A stretch of 64,000 nt of DNA from JBMYTN01 sp049604415 (GTDB lineage: Bacteria > Pseudomonadota > Alphaproteobacteria > Rhodospirillales > Rhodospirillaceae), in the NCBI GenBank assembly GCA_049604415.1, contig JBMYTN010000015.1, forward strand, positions 25,380-89,379, read 5' to 3'. Below are positions 1 to 8,490 of the stretch, in pieces (position 1 is the stretch's first letter; each line of letters begins with the position of its first letter). The notes beneath the pieces are model-generated. The model was not told the origin of the DNA. It saw only the letters and a program-made list of their open reading frames with translations, and made no database searches. The position numbers were made by a program, and so were the translations under genes.

Positions 1-612
1 ATAGAAATCCAGCGGCGGACCGACGGACAGATTGGAGCGGATGGTGGAATCAAACGACACCAAGGCGCATTTGGCCGCCTCGGCCAGATCCGTCTCGAAG
101 GTGATCACCCGGTCCAGGATCGGTTTGCCATATTTGGTTTCCCCGATCTGCAGAAACGGCGTGTCCTGGGTGGTCTCAATATAATTGCCAGCGGTGTAGA
201 TCATGAACAGACGCATGGGACCGCCTTTGACCTGCCCGCCCAAAATAAACGAGCACATGAAATCCGAGCCCTGCTCCTTTAGGGCTTCGGCATCGCGCTC
301 ATGGACCGTGCGGATGGCTTCGCCGACCGCTTGCGCCGCTGCCGTCATCCCCGGGGCTGTCATCAGCGGCCCTTCGGAAGGCGGGGTCAGTTCGTCCCCG
401 GCCTCGCGCCGGACGGTGTCTTCCAACAGGCTGACCACGGCCTGGGTGATGGCCAAATTGCCCGCGGACATCAACACCATGACCCGCTCACCGGGCTTTT
501 CCCACACCCGCAATTTGCGGAATTTGGCGACATTGTCGACACCGGCATTGGTGCGGGTGTCTGCCACCATCACCAAGCCGTCCTGCAACAGCATGCCCAA
601 CGCATAGGTCAT
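1..612 (-). CDS. Anbu-type proteasome-like peptidase (3' end outside window)
   Basis: Read on the minus strand, the frame is open from an ATG at 612 to the window edge, giving 204 residues. It begins MTYALGMLLQDGLVMVADTR, the N-terminus typical of Anbu (predicted proteasome-type protease, COG3484), where Thr2 becomes the N-terminal nucleophile after Met removal. The TRTNAGVDN stretch also fits the family. About 40 residues are probably missing beyond the window, from a usual length near 245. A GGAGGGG Shine-Dalgarno lies just upstream of the ATG. The gene follows the alpha-E and ATP-grasp genes on the same strand, the known genomic context of Anbu. Anbu is a self-assembling cytoplasmic peptidase whose substrates are not settled; a role together with its neighbours is inference. 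Confidence 0.85.
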   Translation of the reverse strand, partial: MTYALGMLLQDGLVMVADTRTNAGVDNVAKFRKLRVWEKPGERVMVLMSAGNLAITQAVVSLLEDTVRREAGDELTPPSEGPLMTAPGMTAAAQAVGEAIRTVHERDAEALKEQGSDFMCSFILGGQVKGGPMRLFMIYTAGNYIETTQDTPFLQIGETKYGKPILDRVITFETDLAEAAKCALVSFDSTIRSNLSVGPPLDFY

Positions 613-755
613 GCATCCCCTCCCCCAAGGTTTTGTTTTGTCTTTACCGCCCTCTTACGCCGCCTTGCCATCCCATCCAGCAAGGGTTGAGACGGTGCCC
701 TCCGAGACGGACCATAGAGTCTTGTTTCGGATCCCGACCTCGAGTCCTTTGGGCC

Positions 756-1691
756 TTAATGCACCAAATAGAAGGTTTTGGCGACCTCTTCTGAGACGGC
801 GGAGTTGCGGTTGATGAACTCGGTTAAGAAGCGGTGCAAGCCCCGACGGGTGATGTCTTGGACCCGGCCAAATTTCAGCCGGGCATGCATTTCCCCGGCC
901 AGCCTTGCGCCTTCGGTGCCCGGGGCCATTTCCGCCAGCAATTCGGCAACGACCTCATAGCAATGGCGCACCGAGCGCGGGAATTCCTGGCGCAGCACCA
1001 GGAGCTCGACCACTTGGCGCGGTTTGATGCTGTCGCGATACATGGTGCGATAGGCCTTAAAGGCACTCATGGCCCGCAGCAGGGCGCCCCATTGGTAATA
1101 ATCAACCGCCTCGTCGAGCTTGCTCTCATCCGGGGCCAGAACGTGATATTTCACATCGAGCAGCCGGGAGGTGTTGTCCGCTCGCTCCATAAAGGTGCCA
1201 AGCCGGGTGAATTTATAGGTTTCGGTTTGCAGCATGGTGCCGACCGTGGTGCCGCGAAACAGATGCGAGCGCTCCTTAACCCATTCAAAGAACTCACGAA
1301 ACCCCCATTCCAGCAAACGGGAATAGGTGATGGTCTGCATCTCCAGCCAGGTGGAGTTGATGCTTTCAAACATTTCCGTGGGCAGAACGAACCGTTCCGC
1401 CCGCGCATTTTCCCGGGCTGCATGCCAGGTTGAGTAAATCGAAGACGGGTTTTCCGGATCTAAGGCCATGAAGGCGATGACATGGCCCGCAGAGATTTCG
1501 TCATATTTCTTTTCATAGGAGGGCCGCTGACCGGAAATGATCAGCCCCGGCTCCCATTCCACCCCGGTGCCGTCCGAGGTCACGGGCAATTGCGACATGC
1601 GGTGGGACACGTCCAAGATCCGGGCCATGTTTTCCGCCCGCTCCACATAACGGGCCATCCAAAAGAGATTGTCGGCTGTCCGGCTCAGCAT
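756..1691 (-). CDS. alpha-E domain protein (COG2307)
   Basis: This 311-residue protein starts MLSRTADNLFWMARYVERAE, the hallmark N-terminus of the alpha-E (DUF403) family, and is full length. It is mostly helical with no signal peptide or membrane segment, so it is probably cytosolic. The start is an ATG with AGGA about nine bases upstream. It sits between the ATP-grasp gene and the Anbu peptidase on the same strand. Alpha-E, ATP-grasp, transglutaminase and Anbu proteins commonly co-occur and are thought to form a peptide ligation or processing system. No biochemical activity of alpha-E is established, so the function remains open. Confidence 0.88.
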   Translation of the reverse strand: MLSRTADNLFWMARYVERAENMARILDVSHRMSQLPVTSDGTGVEWEPGLIISGQRPSYEKKYDEISAGHVIAFMALDPENPSSIYSTWHAARENARAERFVLPTEMFESINSTWLEMQTITYSRLLEWGFREFFEWVKERSHLFRGTTVGTMLQTETYKFTRLGTFMERADNTSRLLDVKYHVLAPDESKLDEAVDYYQWGALLRAMSAFKAYRTMYRDSIKPRQVVELLVLRQEFPRSVRHCYEVVAELLAEMAPGTEGARLAGEMHARLKFGRVQDITRRGLHRFLTEFINRNSAVSEEVAKTFYLVH

Positions 1692-1846
1692 CCGTTCACA
1701 TTCCTTTTTCGAGCATTCGGTGCAGCGCGGGCTGGTTTCTGTACTCCCGAGACGGCTCGGGGAGACCCCAAAAGGCGCTGGTCCATCATGCTCCGATCAC
1801 AATCAAATCCTCGGCTATGGTGTGGTGCCTGCCTGCTCTCAGGCGG

Positions 1847-3262
1847 TTACCGCTCCAAAACCCAGGTGTCCTTGGTCCCGCCACCCTGGGAGGAATTCAC
1901 CACCAAGGAGCCTTTTTTCATCGCCACCCGGGTTAAGCCGCCCGGGACCACCACATTCTTTTGTCCGGAGAGGACGAAGGGACGCAAATCCACATGCCGC
2001 GGGGCCACCCCTTCTTCGACCAGGGTCGGACAGGTCGACAGCGCCAAAGTCGGCTGGGCAATAAAATTGGCTGGATCGGCGACGACCCGCTCTCGGTAAC
2101 GGGAGATCTCGTCCTTGGTGGCCTTGGGGCCGACCAACATGCCATAGCCACCGGAGCCGTGGACTTCCTTCACCACCAACTCGGCCAAATGCTCCAGGAC
2201 ATATTTGCGGTCTTTGTCATTGTCCAGGTGATAGGTCGGCACATTGTCCAGGACCGCCTTTTCGCCCAGATAAAACTCGATCATTTGCGGGACGTAATCA
2301 TAGATCGCTTTGTCATCGCCGATCCCGGTGCCAATGGCATTGGCCAGGGCCACCTTGCCCGCCTTATAGGACGCAAATAGCCCCGGAACCCCGAGCATGG
2401 AATCCCGGCGGAAGGCCTTGGGATCTAAGAAATCATCATCAATGCGTCGGTAGATCACATCAACCCGTTTCGGGCCCGCAATGGTGCGCATATAGACGAA
2501 GCCTTCCTCGACAAACAGGTCCTGACCCTGGACCAGCTCGACCCCCATTTCATCGGCTAAGAAGGCATGCTCAAAATAGGCGCTGTTATATTGGCCGGGG
2601 GTCAACAAAACGACCGTGGGATCATCGGCTGCCGCTGGGGCCGCATCCCGAAGCGTGCGGGCCAGTTCATGGGCATAATGGTTCACCGGGGCGACCTTGC
2701 AGCGGTCAAACAGATCCGGGAACAGCCGCATCATCACATCGCGGTTTTCCAACATGTAAGACACACCCGATGGCGTGCGCAGATTGTCTTCCAGGACCGC
2801 ATATTGGTTTTCCCCGGTGCAGACAATGTCGACCCCGGCGATTTGGACATATTTGCCCCCCGGCGGATCAAAATTGACCATCTCCTTCCGGAACTGATCA
2901 TTGTTTTTGATCAAGGACCGGGGCACATGGCCCGCTTTGACGATCTCCTGCTTATGGTAAATGTCATGCAGGAACATGTTCAGCGCATCGACCCGCTGGA
3001 TCACCCCTTTGGAAATAACGTTCCATTCATCAGGCGAAATGATCCGGGGAATGACATCAAAGGGGATCAGACGCTCACCGCCTTCATTCTGACCATAAAC
3101 AGCAAAGGTGATGCCAATACGCCGAAACAGCATATCGGCCTGGGCATGGCGCTTGGAGAGATGGTCGGTGCTGACGGATTTTAACCAATCGGAATATTGG
3201 GCGTAAGGCTTTCGGACCTTGCCATTAAAGGCGTTCATTTCATCGAAAGGGGCGGAGCCCAT
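1847..3262 (-). CDS. circularly permuted ATP-grasp protein (COG2308)
   Basis: The 471-residue product matches the circularly permuted ATP-grasp type 2 family in length and in its conserved blocks. These include GVQRVDALNMFLHDIYH-like, EDNLRTPSGVSYMLENR, the GSGGYGMLVGP nucleotide-binding loop near the C-terminal third, and RHVDLRPFVL. ATP-grasp enzymes join a carboxylate to an amine through an acyl-phosphate; the substrate here is unknown, and peptide-like ligation is inferred from context. It is the first gene of the leftward cluster with alpha-E and Anbu, 155 bp upstream of alpha-E. It starts at an ATG preceded by AGGGAT. It diverges from comM across a 255-bp gap that probably holds both promoters. 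Confidence 0.88.
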   Translation of the reverse strand: MGSAPFDEMNAFNGKVRKPYAQYSDWLKSVSTDHLSKRHAQADMLFRRIGITFAVYGQNEGGERLIPFDVIPRIISPDEWNVISKGVIQRVDALNMFLHDIYHKQEIVKAGHVPRSLIKNNDQFRKEMVNFDPPGGKYVQIAGVDIVCTGENQYAVLEDNLRTPSGVSYMLENRDVMMRLFPDLFDRCKVAPVNHYAHELARTLRDAAPAAADDPTVVLLTPGQYNSAYFEHAFLADEMGVELVQGQDLFVEEGFVYMRTIAGPKRVDVIYRRIDDDFLDPKAFRRDSMLGVPGLFASYKAGKVALANAIGTGIGDDKAIYDYVPQMIEFYLGEKAVLDNVPTYHLDNDKDRKYVLEHLAELVVKEVHGSGGYGMLVGPKATKDEISRYRERVVADPANFIAQPTLALSTCPTLVEEGVAPRHVDLRPFVLSGQKNVVVPGGLTRVAMKKGSLVVNSSQGGGTKDTWVLER

Positions 3263-3517
3263 CTGAGATCCCTTTATATTCGGGTTTACCCTGTCTCTAC
3301 CGACACGCTAGGTCACTGCCCGATTCAAAGTCAATTGCTGAATTGCCGGATCAGAAATGACCTGTTTCCCGGCAGTCCTGATGCCCTTGAGGAGGGCTGC
3401 AGGGACCCGTTTTCAACCGCCTAAAGGGCAGACAAGAAAGCCGTTTGTCCCTGGGTGAATTCACGCTAGGTTGTCTTGCTCTTTTATCGGGCAGTTTTTA
3501 CAACCAGGGGCGGAAGA

Positions 3518-5212
3518 GTGGTCGCGCGCATCAACACCGTAGCCTTCCAAGGGATCGAGGTCTTGGACATTGAAGTCCAGGTCTCCGTCACCCCTGGCAT
3601 GCCCAGCTTCACCATTGTCGGGCTGCCCGATAAGGCTGTGGGGGAAAGCCGGGAGCGAGTCCGTGCCGCTTTGACCGCCATTGGCTTGGCCATGCCGCCG
3701 AAACGGATCACGGTCAATTTGGCCCCCGCCGATGTGGTGAAAGAGGGCAGCCATTTCGATTTGCCCATTGCGGTGGGTCTGTTGATGGCGATGGATCTGC
3801 TGCCGGTGGAAGATTTGATCGACCATGTGGTTCTGGGGGAATTGGGCTTGGATGGCAGCATCGCGGCGGTCTCCGGGGTTTTGCCCGCCGCCATCGCCGC
3901 CAATGCCCTGGAGAGAGCCTTGATCTGTCCGGGCGCCCAGGGACCAGAGGCGGCCTGGGCGGGCAGCGATGCCATTGTCGCGCCGAAGGATTTGGTCCAG
4001 CTGCTCAATCATTTTAAGGGCAGCCAGGTTTTGCGGGTCCCGCAAGCCAAGGCTCTGCTGCCCCACGGCAGCATGCCCGACCTTGCCGATGTCAAAGGGC
4101 AGGAAACCGCCCGTCGGGTTTTGGAGATTGCCGCAGCGGGCGGGCATAATTTGTTGATGGTCGGACCACCTGGAGCGGGCAAATCCATGCTCGCGGCCCG
4201 TTTGCCGAGCCTGTTGCCGCCTTTGACACCGGAAGAGGCCCTTGAGGTGTCAATGGTCCACAGCCTGTCGGGCCTGCTGCCCGATGGTGGCTTGGTCAGT
4301 GCCAGACCGTTTCGCGACCCCCATCACAGCGCCTCCTCGGCAGCCTTAAGCGGCGGCGGGCACCGCGCCCGCCCCGGCGAGATCAGCTTGGCCCATAATG
4401 GGATTCTGTTCCTGGATGAATTGCCGGAATTCCAACGCGCGGTGCTGGAATCCTTGCGCCAGCCGCTGGAAACCGGTCGCATCACCATTGCCCGGGCCAA
4501 TGGCCATGTGTCCTATCCGGCCCGGGTCCAGCTGGTCGCCGCCATGAACCCGTGTCGCTGTGGCCATCTCGCCGACCCGGCTTTGGCCTGCAGCCGGGCA
4601 CCGCGCTGTGCCCAGGAATATCAGAACAAGCTCTCCGGGCCATTGCTGGATCGGATTGATCTCCATGTGGAGGTTCCGGCGGTGTCCCCCCTGGAGCTGG
4701 GCAGCTTAGGGCCAGGGGAACCCTCAGCCCCGGTCCGCGAGCGGGTCTGTCAGGCCCGCGCCCTACAAGAGGACCGGGCCCGTCATTTGGATCCGGACCG
4801 CAAAACCGGCGAGCAGGTCAATGCCCGGGCCGACGGGGCGCTGTTGGACAGGATTGCGACCCCGGACTCCGAGGGTTTGGAACTCCTCACTTTGGCCGCT
4901 GAACGGCTGCGGCTGTCGGCGAGAGGCTATCACCGGGTGCTGCGGGTCGCGCGGACCATTGCTGATCTGGAAGGCAGCGAGGCCGTACGACGATCCCACA
5001 TCGCGGAAACATTGAACTACCGTCAGCTGCGCCCAGGCATGACCATGGCCCCGCCACAGCTGGGCTTTGCCGGACAGAACCAACCCGCCCTAAGCGCGCC
5101 GCAAACCGCACTTACCGGCCCGGCGACGAAAAGCTCCCCTTCGTCGGCACAAAGTCCTACAGTGGCGCTTCCGCATAATCCAACCCTCCCCCTATCAAAG
5201 ACCCGTTCCTGA
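3518..5212 (+). CDS. comM: YifB/ComM-family Mg-chelatase-like AAA+ ATPase
   Basis: The product (564 residues from the chosen start) is a ComM/YifB protein: an N-terminal ChlI-like domain (VNTVAFQGIEVLDIEVQV-type opening), a central Mg-chelatase AAA+ module with Walker A GPPGAGKS near residue 215, Walker B LFLDELPEF, the NPCRCG loop, and the C-terminal Mg-chelatase domain. ComM homologues are hexameric helicases promoting branch migration during integration of transformed DNA. A TTG at 3476 would extend the frame by 14 residues, but the GTG at 3518 gives the family N-terminus (VARINTVAF) and follows a purine-rich AGGGGCGG. The Ala/Pro/Ser-rich tail of about 50 residues after the last domain is longer than usual. 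Only two bases separate it from the next gene. Confidence 0.9.
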   Translation: MVARINTVAFQGIEVLDIEVQVSVTPGMPSFTIVGLPDKAVGESRERVRAALTAIGLAMPPKRITVNLAPADVVKEGSHFDLPIAVGLLMAMDLLPVEDLIDHVVLGELGLDGSIAAVSGVLPAAIAANALERALICPGAQGPEAAWAGSDAIVAPKDLVQLLNHFKGSQVLRVPQAKALLPHGSMPDLADVKGQETARRVLEIAAAGGHNLLMVGPPGAGKSMLAARLPSLLPPLTPEEALEVSMVHSLSGLLPDGGLVSARPFRDPHHSASSAALSGGGHRARPGEISLAHNGILFLDELPEFQRAVLESLRQPLETGRITIARANGHVSYPARVQLVAAMNPCRCGHLADPALACSRAPRCAQEYQNKLSGPLLDRIDLHVEVPAVSPLELGSLGPGEPSAPVRERVCQARALQEDRARHLDPDRKTGEQVNARADGALLDRIATPDSEGLELLTLAAERLRLSARGYHRVLRVARTIADLEGSEAVRRSHIAETLNYRQLRPGMTMAPPQLGFAGQNQPALSAPQTALTGPATKSSPSSAQSPTVALPHNPTLPLSKTRS

Positions 5213-5214
5213 GC

Positions 5215-5976
5215 ATGACCTGGCAACCCCCAGAAAACTTTGAAGAAAAGCTGAAGCGGCTGTTTGTGCCGCCCGATTTGTATATTCGGCGGTTGTCTCG
5301 GCGCGAGATGCGCAAAGGCGAACGGGAATACCCTTTGGTGCCGTTTTTGGTCCGCCGGGATCGGATTGCCTTGGATGTCGGGGCCAATAAGGGGGTTTAT
5401 GCGGCCTTGTTGGCAGAGCATTGCCTCGGGGTTCATGCCTTCGAGCCGAACCCGAAGCTGTTTGGCATTTTGTCGCGCTGGGCAAAACCGCCCAAAGTAA
5501 TCGCCCATCAGATCGCCCTGTCAGACCAAACCGGAACCGCCGAGCTGATGGTGCCGAAATCTGCCCATGGCTATTCCAATCAAGGCGCTTCCTTAAGCAA
5601 AGCTAAGCTCGACGGCCAGGAGTATGGCGGTGTATCGGTCGAAACCAAGCGGCTAGACGACCTGGACCTGCCCCCCATTGGCTTCATGAAGATCGATGTC
5701 GAAGGCTTTGAATGCCAAATGCTCCGGGGCGCGGCGGAGACCTTGCGTCGGGATCGGCCCACATTGTTGGTCGAGGTTGAAGAGCGGCACAATAAACGCC
5801 GCCTTGAAGACAGCTTGGGAGAGATCGCGGCCTATGGCTATGACTGCTTTGCCTTGATCAATGGCGCTTTGACCGCTTTGGCCAATGTGGATCTGGACAT
5901 CAGCCACCGCAAAGCTGGCGGTGACCGGGAATATGTGAATAATTTTATATTTATCGCCAAGGACATGGCATCCTAA
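5215..5976 (+). CDS. FkbM-family SAM-dependent methyltransferase
   Basis: This is a 253-residue class I methyltransferase. The SAM motif ALDVGANKGVYAALLA lies near residues 51-66 and the acidic motif HAFEPNP follows. The FkbM signature MKIDVEGFECQMLRGA is near residues 158-173. FkbM proteins O-methylate sugars or secondary metabolites; here there is no glycan cluster to suggest a substrate. The ATG lies two bases after the comM stop, so the two are probably co-transcribed, although no functional link is known. Confidence 0.82.
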   Translation: MTWQPPENFEEKLKRLFVPPDLYIRRLSRREMRKGEREYPLVPFLVRRDRIALDVGANKGVYAALLAEHCLGVHAFEPNPKLFGILSRWAKPPKVIAHQIALSDQTGTAELMVPKSAHGYSNQGASLSKAKLDGQEYGGVSVETKRLDDLDLPPIGFMKIDVEGFECQMLRGAAETLRRDRPTLLVEVEERHNKRRLEDSLGEIAAYGYDCFALINGALTALANVDLDISHRKAGGDREYVNNFIFIAKDMAS

Positions 5977-6158
5977 GGTCAGGTATTAAATTAGCTGGCC
6001 AAAGCAACAGAGGCACTGGGCGCGGTTGGCCCCATGTCCCATGCTCTTTAGCGGACCCCGACTGAGTTTTTGCCTGGGCGTTTGATGCCTTCGGCCGTCC
6101 AATCACCGGCAACTCTCTAACGCCAGGTGTGTGGTTCTTGCATTGGAGATGAGATCCC

Positions 6159-6932
6159 ATGGCGCGGTTTCGCTCCACCGCCAAACCCAAGCCTCCCCCG
6201 AAAGTCCATAAGGACGGTGCGGTCGCCCGTCAGACATCAGGCTTCCGGAAGGGTCTGGCCCTCTGCGCCTGTGTCATAGGGTTGAGTTTGGGCATTGATG
6301 TCGGTAGGGGCCAAGACGCTCAAGCCGAGGTTATCGTCCAGGAATTCTCGCCTGGAGCCAGCCAAGGTCCATCATTCTCAAATACGCAGGATCTACCCCT
6401 CAAGAGCCACCAAATCCAGCTCAGCCAAGGACCGCAACAGGCCCAATGTGCCAGAACCCAGCAGGGCATTGCCTTGGCCCTGCCACCGGGTTGGGCTCTT
6501 TTGCACCGCGAACGGGGCCATGGCCTGCATCGGGAGAGCTGGGTGCCCCAACCCCAGAAGACCGGAGCCTGGACCGATATGGTGGTGGCGCAAAGCTCAC
6601 GAAACGCACCCCCCAGCGTCAAAGAACTGCATCAGGCCATGGCGGAAGATCACCAACGCCAATGCACCCAATCCAATGCCGGGCAGGCCCAAATCAATGA
6701 AGCCGATGGATCGACCCAAGGGTTTTGGATCATCAGCTGCGGTGCGCTGCAATCGGCACCGGGTGGTCAGGTGACGATGGTGTTCTACCAAACCGATGGC
6801 CAACGCGGTGACCTCATCCAGCGGATTTGGCGCACAGACCGCTTTGGCCCGGAAGGCCCCCCCATACCAGGCCCACAGCAGCAAGAAGCTGTTGAAATCT
6901 TGAAGTTTTCTAAGGCCTGTGGGCTCCCCTAA
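6159..6932 (+). CDS. hypothetical exported protein
   Basis: I do not recognise this 257-residue protein. It has a basic N-terminal region of about 30 residues, then a hydrophobic stretch (GLALCACVIGLSLGI) and an AQA site, consistent with a long signal peptide or an N-terminal anchor. The remainder is hydrophilic, Gln-rich, and has Cys residues near 94, 170 and 193 and at the C-terminus (KACGLP) that could pair in the periplasm. A GGAG Shine-Dalgarno precedes the ATG by about nine bases. It stands alone between the FkbM methyltransferase and an AT-rich intergenic stretch. The pattern of exported protein is seen; the function is unknown. Confidence 0.6.
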   Translation: MARFRSTAKPKPPPKVHKDGAVARQTSGFRKGLALCACVIGLSLGIDVGRGQDAQAEVIVQEFSPGASQGPSFSNTQDLPLKSHQIQLSQGPQQAQCARTQQGIALALPPGWALLHRERGHGLHRESWVPQPQKTGAWTDMVVAQSSRNAPPSVKELHQAMAEDHQRQCTQSNAGQAQINEADGSTQGFWIISCGALQSAPGGQVTMVFYQTDGQRGDLIQRIWRTDRFGPEGPPIPGPQQQEAVEILKFSKACGLP

Positions 6933-6936
6933 GGAT

Positions 6937-6965
6937 TACCGCGTTAAGAATTGTTATGGTATAAT
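6937..6965 (+). promoter_or_regulatory. candidate sigma-70-type promoter
   Basis: A perfect TATAAT (6960-6965) lies 17 bases after TTACCG (6937-6942, three of six matches to TTGACA). Perfect -10 hexamers are rare in this GC-rich window. It would drive transcription rightward into the repeat-bearing stretch, where no convincing protein gene exists. Confidence 0.35.
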
Positions 6966-7030
6966 TACACTATAAACGAGAAACTTATGAACTGTTGAGA
7001 AGCTGTTGGGATTAAAGCGTTTTGGCTGCA

Positions 7031-7049
7031 AACACATATGTAGGTGCAG
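7031..7049 (+). repeat. palindromic repeat, degenerate copy
   Basis: The sequence AACACATATGTAGGTGCAG matches the two perfect copies further on, apart from one missing base and one substitution. The CATATG centre and GCAG tail are kept. Confidence 0.55.
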
Positions 7050-7253
7050 GCTATTTTGCCAAAAAAACCCCGCCAACGGTCTTCGATGATGAAAATTTGG
7101 AACGATGTCGAGACAGTTTGGCCCAACAGATTAAAAAACCGTTTCAGAATCCGAGAGATCTGAGACTTTTGTCGGTATCAAGTGGCCGCAAAACCGGTGA
7201 TTCTCCAGCATTTTCTAGGCAGAAACTCTTATAAGAAACTGATAACATACAAT

Positions 7254-7273
7254 AACTACATATGTAGTTGCAG
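7254..7273 (+). repeat. palindromic repeat, perfect copy 1
   Basis: AACTACATATGTAGTT (7254-7269) is a perfect 16-bp palindrome followed by GCAG. The same 20 bases recur 53 bp downstream in the same orientation. The size fits a dimeric regulator operator. Confidence 0.75.
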
Positions 7274-7306
7274 AGCCCGCCAGAGCGGCGGGAAGGACTC
7301 CACTTC

Positions 7307-7326
7307 AACTACATATGTAGTTGCAG
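7307..7326 (+). repeat. palindromic repeat, perfect copy 2
   Basis: This is an identical 20-base copy of the palindrome plus GCAG (palindrome 7307-7322). The 33 bases between the copies contain a small CCCGCC/GGCGGG hairpin. Confidence 0.75.
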
Positions 7327-7501
7327 GCGCTGCTTGGCGACAAAAAGCCTAGAGGCCCGGCGGCCAAAGGTCAGACGGATTCAGTATCGTGGCTGGAGCT
7401 ATCATCCCTACCACTGATGGGCCAAGAAGCCCTAAAAATGTGCCAAAAACCAACCCCTTGGCACCCCTGGTTCAGACCAGATCTGGCTTTGGTTGATCCC
7501 G

Positions 7502-7861
7502 CTATCGGGCCAACATCGGCCCCAATCGCTTGCCACCAAAAATATGGACATGCAGGTGTGGAACCTCTTGGCCCCCATTTTCGCCAATATTGGCCAGAAT
7601 GCGGTAGCCTTCTCCGGCCAGTTCCAACTGACGAGCCACTTGACCAACGGCTCGGAAAAAGCCCGTGATTTCAGCCTCTGAGGCCGAAGCCGTAAAATCA
7701 TCCATCGAGACATAAGCCCCTTTTGGGATCACCAAAACATGGATGGGAGCCTGGGGATTGATGTCGTGGAAGGCCAAGACCTGATCATCTTCATAGACTT
7801 TGTTGCAAGGCAGCTCTCCCCGCAGGATCCGCGCAAACACATTTTGATCATCATAGGCCAT
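7502..7861 (-). CDS. hinT: HIT-family nucleotide hydrolase (HinT-like)
   Basis: This 119-residue protein is full length for the HinT/PKCI branch. It ends with the histidine-triad motif HLHVHIFGG at about residues 101-109, after the GQEVPHLH approach seen in the family. HinT enzymes hydrolyse AMP-lysine and other purine phosphoramidates in the cytosol. The gene lies downstream of hisE on the same strand, a common alphaproteobacterial arrangement, but a 287-bp gap with palindromic repeats separates them. It may therefore have its own promoter. Confidence 0.9.
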   Translation of the reverse strand: MAYDDQNVFARILRGELPCNKVYEDDQVLAFHDINPQAPIHVLVIPKGAYVSMDDFTASASEAEITGFFRAVGQVARQLELAGEGYRILANIGENGGQEVPHLHVHIFGGKRLGPMLAR

Positions 7862-8010
7862 TCCACCGCTCCTGTTCTGCGCGCTGCATCCAATCAGACC
7901 GAACAGATAGTGTTTCTGTCTGGCAAAAAAAGCCCAAAGACCAAGGATTTAAAGCATATTTGAGAGGGTAAAGCGGCGTCCCGCTCACCCAAAACCGGGT
8001 TTCCGGCTGA

Positions 8011-8055
8011 GCGCATTTTCGAAACGCCGAACCGGGTCCCACTTCGGCTGAAAAT
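8011..8055 (+). repeat. dispersed REP-like palindrome, copy A
   Basis: This 45-base imperfect palindrome has outer arms ATTTTC/GAAAAT and inner arms GCCGAA/TTCGGC around a CCGGGTCCC core. A second copy starts 59 bases downstream and a third, inverted, is at 57265-57311. Confidence 0.8.
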
Positions 8056-8069
8056 AGATCTTTGGATGG

Positions 8070-8116
8070 GCGCATTTTCGAAACGCCGAACCGGTTCCCA
8101 CTTCGGCTGAAAATGC
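8070..8116 (+). repeat. dispersed REP-like palindrome, copy B
   Basis: This is a tandem direct copy of unit A with period 59. Over 47 bases it is identical at 46 positions to the reverse complement of 57265-57311. Both tandem units lie in the hinT-hisE gap. Confidence 0.85.
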
Positions 8117-8148
8117 TTGTGACCCCGTTACGAAGTCACCCCCAACCC

Positions 8149-8490
8149 TTAGTTTTGTGACCGTGACGCTTTTTCAACGATCCCGGAAATCCCAAACCGA
8201 CCCGCCAGTTCCTGCCAGACCGCCTCCGGAGCCAAGCCCGCATCAGCCCACAAAACCAACAGGTGATACAAAAGATCAGCACTCTCCGCCGTCAAAGCGT
8301 CTGGCCCTTCCGACAAGGCCGCCACAGCACATTCGAAGCTTTCCTCGCCCATTTTCTGCACGATCTTGCCTCGGCCCCGGTCAAACAGCTTGGCCGTATA
8401 AGACGTCGCAGGATCGGCACCCTTGCGGCTTTCGATCACGGCAAAAAGCTGGTCCAGAACCTCGGCGCTGGGCCGGTTTGGCGATGTCAT
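8149..8490 (-). CDS. hisE: phosphoribosyl-ATP pyrophosphatase
   Basis: HisE catalyses the second step of histidine biosynthesis, hydrolysing PR-ATP to PR-AMP. The 113-residue protein shows the all-alpha NTP-pyrophosphatase pattern: SYTAKLFDRGRGKIVQKMGEE with the metal-binding E(E) and the later ESADLLYHLLVLW helix. It is monofunctional, so hisI must lie elsewhere in the genome. Its ATG overlaps the hisF stop by four bases, giving translational coupling in the hisBHAFE run. Confidence 0.95.
   Translation of the reverse strand: MTSPNRPSAEVLDQLFAVIESRKGADPATSYTAKLFDRGRGKIVQKMGEESFECAVAALSEGPDALTAESADLLYHLLVLWADAGLAPEAVWQELAGRFGISGIVEKASRSQN

Larger units (their letters stand above)
6933..7501. 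other. AT-richer gene-poor stretch with palindromic repeats
   Basis: This 569-base interval between the exported hypothetical gene and hinT is visibly richer in A+T than its surroundings, mainly 6940-7260. It holds a promoter-like TATAAT, three copies of a palindromic motif (listed separately) and a 70-codon TTG-started frame (7022-7234). I do not accept that frame as a gene. The composition suggests acquired or regulatory DNA. Confidence 0.55.

Noticed and set aside
7022..7234. A 70-codon TTG-started frame after the TATAAT element
   Set aside because: It has no ribosome site, a weak start inside a repeat, and no recognisable sequence. It could be revisited with ribosome profiling.
7254..7326. 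Two 20-bp repeats with a 33-bp spacer, CRISPR-like spacing
   Set aside because: There are only two perfect copies, the unit is a full palindrome unlike CRISPR repeats, and no cas gene is present.
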